From positions 3,444,501-3,508,500 of the forward strand of contig NZ_CP053348.1 of NCBI RefSeq assembly GCF_013394595.1: DNA of 64,000 nt. Reading direction: 5' to 3'. Each line of letters starts with the position of its first letter. The stretch's first letter is position 1. The notes below the pieces were generated by a model. The model saw nothing but the letters and a program-made list of their open reading frames with translations, was not told the origin of the DNA and did not search any database. Source of the stretch: Winogradskyella forsetii. Its GTDB lineage: Bacteria > Bacteroidota > Bacteroidia > Flavobacteriales > Flavobacteriaceae. This document shows positions 40,373-48,014 of this stretch, in pieces. Made by a program: the position numbers and the translations under genes.

Positions 40373-40690
40373 CTAATTTACTAGTAACAATTATAATATA
40401 TTTATTTTTCTAATTGAATATCGAAAGATTTTATTTCTCATTGTATTCAAGTAATATGACCTCATTGACTGGTAAATTCCTGAGAATCTCTTTACCGCTT
40501 AACATCTGTAGAACAATTTATCTTCTGACAATTCGATTTCTTTTACATAATTGTTTTGAAAGCTTATTTTATTTTTCACCTTTTCTAATAACCAATAATA
40601 GTAGCGTGAAAACGATCTATATTCTTATCAATTTGGATGAATTCGTAATTAACAGTTCAATTTAATAAACGTGTAAAACAACAACAAGAC
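40373..40690. other. Unassigned 318-base stretch flanked by a 14-bp direct repeat
   Basis: No convincing gene. GTGTAAAACAACAA occurs at 40335-40348 and again at 40671-40684, directly after pfkA, so the stretch and the terminator lie between two identical copies. A plus-strand frame of 83 codons here has low-complexity composition and no recognisable domain. On the minus strand there are scattered coding-like phrases broken by stops, so a decayed small gene is possible but not shown. Confidence 0.4.
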
Positions 40691-42016
40691 CTACTTCATG
40701 GAAAAAGGTTGACCAGTACTCTGTAAAACTCCAAACCAGAATTCTCCTTCCATATCTATCTTTTTCCGCTTTTTGGTTACATCTGTAATTGGCAGATATA
40801 CAAATCTATTATTAACGCTTCCTACAACAAAATTCGTTTTTCCAGCCATGGCGCCATGAACGGCATGATAAGCCAAACGGTTACAATACAAACTATCGTT
40901 AGCGTTTGCTGGAGCACTTCTAATTATATAGCTTGGATCTATGTATTTAATAGTGGTCTTCATATCAGTTTTATTAAAATATTCTTTAATACGCTGCTGA
41001 AGTAATAAACCAATATCCTTATGCTGAATATTTCCAGAAGCATCTTTTACTTCTTCAGTTTTATTTTGGAATAAATGTTGTCCTGCACCTTCTGCAACTA
41101 CAATAACGGCATGCTTTTTCTGTTGTAGCCTAATTTTTAAATTTTCTAAAAATCCGTTTTTACCTTCTAATTGAAAATCCATTTCTGGTACTAATACAAA
41201 ATTCACGACTGGCATCGAAAGTGCTGTAGAAGCTGCAATAAAACCACTATCCCTTCCCATTAATTTTACAATTGCCATACCGTTGAATGCGCCGTTTGCT
41301 TCGTTATGGGCATCTCTAACTATTGGACAAGCAACGTCGAAGGACGTTTCGAAACCAAAGGATTTATCAATCAAATCGACATCATTATCTATCGTTTTTG
41401 GAATCCCGGCCACTGAGATTTTTAAGCCTCTCTTTATAATTTCAGTTCCAATTGCGTTTGCACCTTTTAGTGTACCATCACCGCCAATGGTAAATAAAAT
41501 ATCAATATTATTTTCCATAAGGGTGTCTACCATTACAGAAACGTCTTGTTGACCTCTTGAAGACCCCAAAATAGTGCCTCCAAACTCATGGATATTTTTT
41601 ACCTTATCCGGAGTAAGTTCCATAAATTCATGACCAACTTCAGGATTTAAACCTTCATAACCATATGGAATTCCGACAACTCGTTTTACTTTATAAAAAT
41701 AATGTAAGGCCATTACCAAACTTCGAATAACGTTATTTATACCTGGACAAAGTCCGCCACAGGTTACAATAGCAGCCGTAGTCTTTGCGCCATCAAAAAA
41801 AACCTTTTCACGAGGTCCTGAGCGCTCATAAGAATCAGGTTGTATTTTGCCTTCCAATGCTGCCTCAAGATTTTTCATTTTAACATCCGCTAAAATCCGC
41901 TCACTATCTTCAATAAAATTAAAAATATTATCACCTTTTGTCTTACTTAGATGTATTGGGGAAGTTTTAGTTGCTTTCCCTAAATTGGTGATTTTAAAAT
42001 TTGTGTTTTGTTGCAT
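40691..42016 (-). CDS. pfkA: ATP-dependent 6-phosphofructokinase
   Basis: 441 residues, the long plant-like form frequent in Bacteroidetes rather than the 320-residue E. coli type. Commits fructose 6-phosphate to glycolysis. Signatures: TCGGLCPGINNVIRSLV, the phosphoryl-donor site IGGDGTLKGANAIG, the catalytic GIPKTIDNDV, substrate-binding LMGRDSGFIA, and VVAEGAGQHLF. GGDGT followed by Lys is as in ATP-using plant-type enzymes; a pyrophosphate-using enzyme cannot be fully excluded. It stands alone between two terminators. Confidence 0.9.
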   Translation of the reverse strand: MQQNTNFKITNLGKATKTSPIHLSKTKGDNIFNFIEDSERILADVKMKNLEAALEGKIQPDSYERSGPREKVFFDGAKTTAAIVTCGGLCPGINNVIRSLVMALHYFYKVKRVVGIPYGYEGLNPEVGHEFMELTPDKVKNIHEFGGTILGSSRGQQDVSVMVDTLMENNIDILFTIGGDGTLKGANAIGTEIIKRGLKISVAGIPKTIDNDVDLIDKSFGFETSFDVACPIVRDAHNEANGAFNGMAIVKLMGRDSGFIAASTALSMPVVNFVLVPEMDFQLEGKNGFLENLKIRLQQKKHAVIVVAEGAGQHLFQNKTEEVKDASGNIQHKDIGLLLQQRIKEYFNKTDMKTTIKYIDPSYIIRSAPANANDSLYCNRLAYHAVHGAMAGKTNFVVGSVNNRFVYLPITDVTKKRKKIDMEGEFWFGVLQSTGQPFSMK

Positions 42017-42195
42017 TTCGTTTTAATTTGATAGTCTATGAAATCTGATTTACTACTTATTGTTTCTAGTGTGTCTATAATTGTAAAGTTAAAGATTTAC
42101 ATACAGAAGAACAATTGTATAAGTTTCTTTATAATTTAAAAATAGGATAATAATTTCTTTATAGATTTAAAGACCTAATAAAAATTCTAAATAAT

Positions 42196-42228
42196 AAAAA
42201 AAGGCTCGCGAATGGCGAGCCTTTTTTA
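42196..42228 (-). terminator. Terminator of the pheA operon
   Basis: The stem GGCTCGC (42203-42209) / GCGAGCC (42215-42221) is flanked by A- and T-runs, 15 bases after the stop of the DAHP synthase-chorismate mutase gene. Confidence 0.9.
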
Positions 42229-42242
42229 ATAATATTTATTTT

Positions 42243-43325
42243 TTAATGATTAATAATCTTTTCTTGATGATTAATCGATTCTTGATGAATCGCTTTAAAC
42301 ATCCTTAAGATAAATTCTTCACTAAGTCCCTTTTCTTCGCCTTCCAAAACCATTTTACCCAAAATCTCGTTCCAACGTTTGCTCTGCAAAACGGCAACGT
42401 TTTTTTGTTTTTTAAGGGTTCCGATTCCATCAGCAACCTTCATCCTTTTGCCCAACAATTCAATAATTTGATTATCGACGACATCGATCTGAGCTCTTAA
42501 ATTGTTGAGTTCTGCGTTGTATTCTGCTTCTGGATCCGATTCTTTTCTAATTTTTAAATCTTTCATAATTTGAACCAAACTACTTGGCGTCACTTGTTGT
42601 GCGGCATCACTCCAAGCATTTTCAGGATCAAAATGTGTTTCTATCATTAAACCATCAAAATTAAGATCTAAAGCTGTTTGCGATACATCAAAAATCATAT
42701 CTCTATTACCTGTAATATGTGATGGATCGTTTATCAATGGAAGGTCTGGAAATTTGTTCTGAAATTCAATAGCGATTTGCCATTCCGGAATGTTTCTGTA
42801 TTTAGATTTTTCGTAAGTGGAAAACCCTCTATGAATGGCGCCAAGATTTTTAATTCCTGCTGAATGCAATCGTTCAATACCTCCTAACCACAATGCTAAA
42901 TCTGGATTTACAGGGTTCTTGACCAATACTATTTTATCGGTTCCTTGTAAAGCATCCGCCAATTCTTGCATTATAAATGGACTCACTGTAGAACGAGCAC
43001 CAACCCATAATAAATCCACATCATACTCTAATGCTAATTTTACATGCGCCGCATTGGCAACTTCCGTACAGGTTTTCATGCCTGTTTCTTCTTTTACCTT
43101 TTGCAACCATTTTAAACCTAAAGCGCCAACACCTTCAAAATTTCCGGGACGTGTTCTAGGTTTCCAAATACCTGCTCTGTAGTAATTGACATCGGTATCT
43201 TTTAGCTGGTGCGCTATTTTTAATACTTGCTCTTCTGTTTCTGCGCTACATGGTCCTGCTATTACTAGTGGATGATCTAGTTTCATATCATCTAACCATG
43301 TTCTCATTTCTTTTGTGTTTTTCAT
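42243..43325 (-). CDS. Bifunctional DAHP synthase / chorismate mutase
   Basis: 360 residues. Residues 1-265 are a DAHP synthase of the KDO8P-like type (PLVIAGPCSAETEEQVL, FKPRTRPGNF-like WKPRTRPGNFEGVGALGL, INDPSHITGNRDMIFDV). Residues about 270-360 are an AroQ-type chorismate mutase (NNLRAQIDVVDNQIIELLGKRMKVADGIGTLKK ... ESINHQ). The fused mutase lets prephenate or chorismate control the first step of the shikimate route. It is the last gene of the pheA-aminotransferase-tyrA operon, so both ends of aromatic synthesis are regulated together. Confidence 0.95.
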   Translation of the reverse strand: MKNTKEMRTWLDDMKLDHPLVIAGPCSAETEEQVLKIAHQLKDTDVNYYRAGIWKPRTRPGNFEGVGALGLKWLQKVKEETGMKTCTEVANAAHVKLALEYDVDLLWVGARSTVSPFIMQELADALQGTDKIVLVKNPVNPDLALWLGGIERLHSAGIKNLGAIHRGFSTYEKSKYRNIPEWQIAIEFQNKFPDLPLINDPSHITGNRDMIFDVSQTALDLNFDGLMIETHFDPENAWSDAAQQVTPSSLVQIMKDLKIRKESDPEAEYNAELNNLRAQIDVVDNQIIELLGKRMKVADGIGTLKKQKNVAVLQSKRWNEILGKMVLEGEEKGLSEEFILRMFKAIHQESINHQEKIINH

Positions 43326-43398
43326 CTTGCTTTATAAAATTATAGGTGCCATTAGGTTTCGACTGTACTCAACCTGACCGTAGTTTTTGAATTTATAT

Positions 43399-44250
43399 TT
43401 AATTTATTCCGTTTAAAATGTCTTTTATATGGTTTGTATCTTTCATTTCTTTGAAAACTGCTTCAAAATCCTCTTCCTCCATCAGCTTTTTAAAATGTTT
43501 GAGATTCGAAATGTATTCATTCAATGTTTCTATGACATTGGTTTTATTCTGTTGAAAAATCGGTGTCCACATGGCTGGCGAACTTTTTGCTAAACGTACT
43601 GTACTTTCAAATCCACTGCCTGCCATATCAAAAATATCGCGTTCGTTTTTTTCTTTATCAATCACCGTTTTACCTAACATAAAAGCGCTTATATGTGATA
43701 AATGAGAAACATAAGCAATATGTTTATCGTGTGCTTTTGGATTCATATATCGAATGCGCATGCCTAAATCCGAAAACAACTTCAGAGCTTTTTCTTGAAG
43801 CTTAAAAGCCGTCTCTTCAACCTCGCAGATAATATTGGTTTTATTCATATACAAATTATGAAGGGCTGCTCTTGGCCCAGAATGTTCCGTACCTGCAATA
43901 GGATGTGCCGCCAAATAGTTTCTACGTTTTGGATGGTTTTTTACTGCGGCACAAATTTCTTCTTTTGTCGAACCAGCATCAAACACCAAAGCGTCATCTG
44001 AAATATGGTCTAGCACTTTTGGTAAAACACTTAGCGTAGCATCCACAGGAATTGCCAAAATGACTAAATCCGCATTTTCTAAATCTTCAAAACTTGATTT
44101 ATAATCTATAATTTTAAGATTTATGGCTTCATCTAAATGTGTTTCTCTTTTGTCAATTCCATATAAATGGCTTTCAGGATATAATTTCTTAATATCCAAG
44201 GCAAAACTTCCACCGATTAATCCTACTCCTATTATAAAAATGTTATTCAT
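43399..44250 (-). CDS. tyrA: Prephenate dehydrogenase
   Basis: 283 residues. Oxidatively decarboxylates prephenate to 4-hydroxyphenylpyruvate for tyrosine. The NAD-binding motif is FIIGVGLIGGSFALDI at the N terminus; the active-site region includes DAGSTKEEI, HPIAGTEHSGPRAA, and HDKHIAYVSHLSHISAFML. No ACT domain, so feedback by tyrosine through such a domain is unlikely. It lies between the aminotransferase gene (246-base gap) and the DAHP synthase gene. Confidence 0.93.
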   Translation of the reverse strand: MNNIFIIGVGLIGGSFALDIKKLYPESHLYGIDKRETHLDEAINLKIIDYKSSFEDLENADLVILAIPVDATLSVLPKVLDHISDDALVFDAGSTKEEICAAVKNHPKRRNYLAAHPIAGTEHSGPRAALHNLYMNKTNIICEVEETAFKLQEKALKLFSDLGMRIRYMNPKAHDKHIAYVSHLSHISAFMLGKTVIDKEKNERDIFDMAGSGFESTVRLAKSSPAMWTPIFQQNKTNVIETLNEYISNLKHFKKLMEEEDFEAVFKEMKDTNHIKDILNGIN

Positions 44251-44496
44251 CCGATCTGTCTCTCTGAGACCTCTTCCAAAAGGGAAGAATTGTCTCTGCT
44301 TATATATTTTTTCATATTATAGAAATCAATAATCAAACTACTAATTTTTCTTCACGATTATTAATAAATATACTGGTTATACAACTACAAACTGAGTTTA
44401 TAAATTTTAAGGTCAACCTTTACCTTTTTTACTTTAAATTTTTCACAAAAACTTTTTACTTTCCTCTATGAACTGCCAACTGAGACAGTAAACTTA

Positions 44497-45639
44497 TTAG
44501 ACTCTAGCAATCGCCTCTTTCAATATTTCTTCCGTGGCGCATAATGAAAAACGCACATAACCCTCACCATTACTTCCAAAAACCGTTCCTGGTGTTATAA
44601 AAATGGAATGTTCTTTTAATACCAAATCTGTAAATTCCTCAGATTTTAAATGTGGTGGTAATTTGGCCCACACAAATAAACCTGTGGCGTCTATATCATA
44701 AGTACATTTAAGTCCATCTGCCAATTTCCAGATTAATTCCCGGCGTTGCTGATAAACACTATTCAAACTTTGAAACCACATGTCTGAACATTTCAAGGCT
44801 TCGATAGCCCCTTTTTGAATGCCATAAAACATACCGGAATCCATATTGCTTTTCACGCGCAATACAGCATTTACAAATTCGTAGTCTCCTACTAGCATTC
44901 CTACGCGCCAGCCAGCCATATTAAAAGTTTTACTCAACGAATTCAACTCTAAACAAACGTTTTTAGCATTTTTATATCTCAAAATACTGATGGGATTGTC
45001 ATTCAGCACAAAACTGTATGGATTGTCATTTACGATTAAAATATCATGTCGTTTTCCGAATGCAATGACTTTATCATAAAACAAATTATCGGCATTACTA
45101 CCTGTTGGCATATGTGGATAATTGATCCACATAATCTTTACACGTTTTAGATTCATGCGTTCTAACTCCCCAAAATCTGGCAACCAATTTTGATCGGCCT
45201 TTAAATTGTAATAAACAGGTTTTGCTTCTAACAATTTTGTTACAGCTGCGTACGTTGGGTAACCAGGATTTGGCACTAATACTTTATCGCCTTTGTTCAA
45301 AAAAGCCATAGAAATATGCATAATCCCTTCCTTGCTGCCCATTAAAGGCAATACTTCCGTTTGGGCACTTAAATTAACATTGTAATGTCTTTTATAAAAG
45401 CTCGAAATTTCCTCCCTTAATTCTGGTAAACCTTGATAACTTTGATATTGGTGTGCTTTTTCATCCACCAAACAGTCTTGAAGCGCTATTGAAGCTTTAA
45501 AAGGTGGCTCTAAATCAGGACTTCCAATTCCTAAATTGATAATTGGTTTTCCTTGCGCTTTTAAAAGTGCCACTTCTCTCAATTTTTTTGAAAAGTAGTA
45601 TTCTTCAACGTTTTGTAATCGTTTGGCAACTTCAATCAT
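44497..45639 (-). CDS. PLP-dependent class I/II aminotransferase, aromatic pathway
   Basis: 380 residues, fold type I. Signatures: PIINLGIGSPDLEPP, SYQGLPELREEISSFYKRHY, VLVPNPGYPTYA, VNDNPYSFV, and the PLP lysine in SLSKTFNMAGWRVG. Its ATG overlaps the stop of pheA by 4 bases, so it is translationally coupled. By position it should transaminate phenylpyruvate and 4-hydroxyphenylpyruvate, or prephenate. Substrate is inferred from the operon. Confidence 0.88.
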   Translation of the reverse strand: MIEVAKRLQNVEEYYFSKKLREVALLKAQGKPIINLGIGSPDLEPPFKASIALQDCLVDEKAHQYQSYQGLPELREEISSFYKRHYNVNLSAQTEVLPLMGSKEGIMHISMAFLNKGDKVLVPNPGYPTYAAVTKLLEAKPVYYNLKADQNWLPDFGELERMNLKRVKIMWINYPHMPTGSNADNLFYDKVIAFGKRHDILIVNDNPYSFVLNDNPISILRYKNAKNVCLELNSLSKTFNMAGWRVGMLVGDYEFVNAVLRVKSNMDSGMFYGIQKGAIEALKCSDMWFQSLNSVYQQRRELIWKLADGLKCTYDIDATGLFVWAKLPPHLKSEEFTDLVLKEHSIFITPGTVFGSNGEGYVRFSLCATEEILKEAIARV

Positions 45640-46463
45640 CGTCTTCCATTTTTATATTCTCCCAAAACCTTAAAATTTTCTGCCATCAATTTCATAATTG
45701 AATTTGCTTTTTCATAATCTTTATAAACTTCAAATGTGACATCCACAAAAAAGGCATATTTCCATGGGGTTTCAATCTTTGGCAAAGATTGTATTTTAGT
45801 TAGATTAAGTTTACAGTCACTCAACACGTTTAAAATCGCTGCTAAACTTCCGCGTTTGTGATCCAATTCAAATTTTAACGACGCTTTATTAATTGTATTT
45901 ATATCCTTCTCCTCATGATCTCGTTTTACAATTACAAAACGCGTTTCGTTGTGTTTTATAGTCTGAATACTCTCTGCCAAAATAGTCAGGTGATATAATT
46001 CCGCTGCATTTTTACTAGCAATAGCAGCGATGCCTTTTAATTTTTGTTCCGTAATTTGTTTGGCGACATCAGCCGTGTCCTTAGCTTCCACTAATTTTAT
46101 ATGCGGATAATTTTTGAAGAATACTTTACATTGTAACAATGCCATGGGATGTGAATGCACTTCTTTAATATCTTCAATATCCTGATTCGACAAAGCCATT
46201 AAACAATGCTCAATGCCTAAATAATACTCACCTACAATACTTAATTGATGATTATCAATAAGTGCATAATTGGGAATTATTGAACCTGCAATGGAATTTT
46301 CCAATGCCATAACAACTTCATCGGTCTGTTTTTCCAACAATGAATTTACAACACCATCAAAAGACATAAATTCAACAACCTCTGCATCCGAATTGAAATA
46401 ATTCTGGGCAACGATATGGTGAAATGAGCCTTTGATTCCCTGTATGGCTATTGGTTTTTTCAA
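45636..46463 (-). CDS. pheA: Prephenate dehydratase with ACT domain
   Basis: 275 residues, without chorismate mutase (that lies in the last gene of the operon). Converts prephenate to phenylpyruvate. The catalytic domain (1-180) has IQGIKGSFHHIVAQNYF, ALENSIAGSIIPNYALI, AIASKNAAELY and the TRFVIV motif. The C-terminal ACT domain (about 190-270) reads SLKFELDHKRGSLAAILNVL ... SLPKIETPWKYAFFVDV and would bind phenylalanine for feedback. First structural gene after the attenuator. Confidence 0.94.
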   Translation of the reverse strand: MKKPIAIQGIKGSFHHIVAQNYFNSDAEVVEFMSFDGVVNSLLEKQTDEVVMALENSIAGSIIPNYALIDNHQLSIVGEYYLGIEHCLMALSNQDIEDIKEVHSHPMALLQCKVFFKNYPHIKLVEAKDTADVAKQITEQKLKGIAAIASKNAAELYHLTILAESIQTIKHNETRFVIVKRDHEEKDINTINKASLKFELDHKRGSLAAILNVLSDCKLNLTKIQSLPKIETPWKYAFFVDVTFEVYKDYEKANSIMKLMAENFKVLGEYKNGRR

Positions 46464-46496
46464 ATTTTGTATTGTTTAATTAGATTCTGAATCAAC

Positions 46497-46519
46497 ACTT
46501 CGGCTACGCTCAGTGCAAC
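46497..46519 (-). repeat. Dispersed repeat, family B, inverted
   Basis: ACTTCGGCTACGCTCAGTGC on the plus strand is the reverse of the GCTGAGCGCAGTCGAAGT type. It lies in the pheA leader after the attenuator. Confidence 0.55.
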
Positions 46520-46555
46520 GGTTCAGAACTATTTTTTAACCAAAACAGGTTAAAA

Positions 46556-46621
46556 ATGAAAAAGTCCCGATTAAATCGAGACTTTATAATTTATATTTTA
46601 AATAAAACATACTAAGTCTCG
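46556..46621 (-). promoter_or_regulatory. Transcription attenuator of the pheA operon
   Basis: On the minus strand three segments compete. CGAGACTT (46621-46614), five bases after the leader-peptide stop, can pair perfectly with AAGTCTCG (46584-46577). That second segment is also the left arm of an 11-bp terminator hairpin (46585-46561, AAAGTCTCGAT / ATCGGGACTTT with a 3-base loop and one G-U), followed by TTTTTC and a T-run. A ribosome that reaches the stop codon would cover CGAGACTT, so the terminator forms. A ribosome stalled at Phe/Tyr codons leaves it free, so the antiterminator forms and the operon is read. Confidence 0.85.
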
Positions 46622-46626
46622 TTCCT

Positions 46627-46677
46627 TTAGCTAAAAAAGAAATAAAACCAATTGTAATATGCTTTAGATATATTCAT
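46627..46677 (-). CDS. Phe/Tyr-rich leader peptide of the pheA operon
   Basis: 16 codons plus TAA: MNISKAYYNWFYFFFS. Four Phe, three Tyr and one Trp, so half of the residues are aromatic, crowded in the second half (YYNWFYFFF). It is not expected to have a function as a protein; translation speed would report the supply of charged tRNA-Phe and tRNA-Tyr. It sits about 15-20 bases after a plausible promoter and directly before a terminator/antiterminator pair and a Phe/Tyr synthesis operon. The position and composition are those of pheA/pheST leaders in enterobacteria, though the sequence is unrelated. Confidence 0.85.
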   Translation of the reverse strand: MNISKAYYNWFYFFFS

Positions 46678-46693
46678 TATCGTAATTATACGG

Positions 46694-46724
46694 CTAATGT
46701 AATTATTATTTTTACAAATCAAAA
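46694..46724 (-). promoter_or_regulatory. Promoter of the pheA leader
   Basis: Minus-strand TTTTG (46720-46724), 18 bases, then TACATTAG (46694-46701), one mismatch from TAnnTTTG. Transcription would start about 10 bases before the leader-peptide ATG. Confidence 0.5.
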
Positions 46725-46778
46725 TTGTTGAATTGTTTTTTTAGGTATTATTCTAAAAATTTAAAGATTTATCAATAA

Positions 46779-46811
46779 TTGCAATACAATATTCGGAATT
46801 ACCTATTTTTG
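46779..46811 (+). promoter_or_regulatory. gldA promoter
   Basis: TTG (46779-46781), 22 bases, then TATTTTTG (46804-46811), a perfect -7 box. The leader to ATG 46829 would be about 10 bases. It is divergent from the pheA leader promoter, 55 bases away. Confidence 0.55.
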
Positions 46812-46828
46812 AACAAATTTCTATTTAT

Positions 46829-47728
46829 ATGTCCATCGAAGTTCAGAACATTACCAAATTATACAAAGATCAAAAGGCACTTAACGATGTTTCTTTTAAG
46901 GTAAAAAATGCTGAAATTGTTGGTTTCTTGGGGCCCAATGGTGCCGGAAAATCAACCATGATGAAAATCCTTACGACTTATATTGAAGCTTCTGAGGGTT
47001 CAGCTAATGTGAATGGTTTTGATGTGACTTCAGATAAAAAAAACGTACAAAGCAGTGTTGGGTATTTACCAGAACATAACCCGCTTTATACCGACTTATA
47101 TGTTAAGGAATATTTGAATTTTAATGCGAATGTTTATGGTACTTCCAAATCGCGTATTGACGAAGTTATTGAACTGACAGGATTAACACCTGAGGCGCAT
47201 AAAAAAATCAGTCAGCTTTCCAAAGGTTACCGACAACGTGTTGGTTTGGCAAATGCCCTATTGCACAATCCTGAGGTGTTGATTTTAGACGAACCTACAA
47301 CAGGTTTAGACCCCAACCAATTGGTGGATATCAGAAATTTAATAAAGACTATTGGCAAGGAAAAAACCGTGTTCCTATCCACGCATATCATGCAAGAAGT
47401 TGAAGCCATGTGCGACCGAGTGATCATTATTAATAAAGGCGAAATTGTTGCTGATAAATACTTGGCGGATTTGAGAGAAGGGCAACAACAAATTGTCATC
47501 GTCGAGTTTGACTACAGGGTTGAAGATGCATTTCTCTTGAAACTACCAAAAGTAACTTCCGTAAAAAACACGTACGGTTTTATATATGAAATCACATTTT
47601 CAACTAAAGATGATATGCGTTCCCATGTATTTGATTTTGCTCATGATAATGAGTTAAAAATTCTTCAACTGAACCAAAAAAATGCGAGTTTAGAGAGTTT
47701 GTTTCGGGAATTAACCATTCCATCCTAA
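46829..47728 (+). CDS. gldA: Gliding motility ABC transporter ATPase GldA
   Basis: 299 residues, the GldA length. ATP-binding subunit that works with the GldF and GldG membrane proteins, which are not in this window; needed for gliding in several Flavobacteria. Walker A GPNGAGKST, the Q-loop in VGYLPEHNPLY, signature LSKGYRQRVGLA, Walker B VLILDEPTTGLDPNQ and the H-switch STHIMQEVEA are intact. The C-terminal tail (about 225-299) is characteristic of GldA-like ATPases. It could be mistaken for a general drug ABC ATPase; the tail and phylum favour GldA. Confidence 0.88.
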   Translation: MSIEVQNITKLYKDQKALNDVSFKVKNAEIVGFLGPNGAGKSTMMKILTTYIEASEGSANVNGFDVTSDKKNVQSSVGYLPEHNPLYTDLYVKEYLNFNANVYGTSKSRIDEVIELTGLTPEAHKKISQLSKGYRQRVGLANALLHNPEVLILDEPTTGLDPNQLVDIRNLIKTIGKEKTVFLSTHIMQEVEAMCDRVIIINKGEIVADKYLADLREGQQQIVIVEFDYRVEDAFLLKLPKVTSVKNTYGFIYEITFSTKDDMRSHVFDFAHDNELKILQLNQKNASLESLFRELTIPS

Positions 47729-48014
47729 CCTTATTTTAGGCAAGAAATTCTTACTTTTACATTTTATTGCAAAAAAAAATCAAGGATTGAAATTCAATAG
47801 CCTTAACCCTATTTGGAATAAAAATCCAGTTTGAAAATATCCAAATAAAAATTACTTAACCCGTGTTGATTCTTATTTTTAAACCATGACAAATATCATC
47901 TTTAAAAAATCAGATTCACATTAACTTTGACACGTCATTCTACTTGATTAAATGGACTAAACACATCGATAAATAGTGCTGCGGCAATTATTTTACGATA
48001 TAATACAGAAATTA

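Noticed and set aside
40414..40665. Plus-strand frame of 83 codons between rsgA and pfkA
   Set aside because: Low-complexity composition, no domain, opposite strand to its neighbours, and lies in a stretch bounded by a direct repeat. Not supported as a gene.
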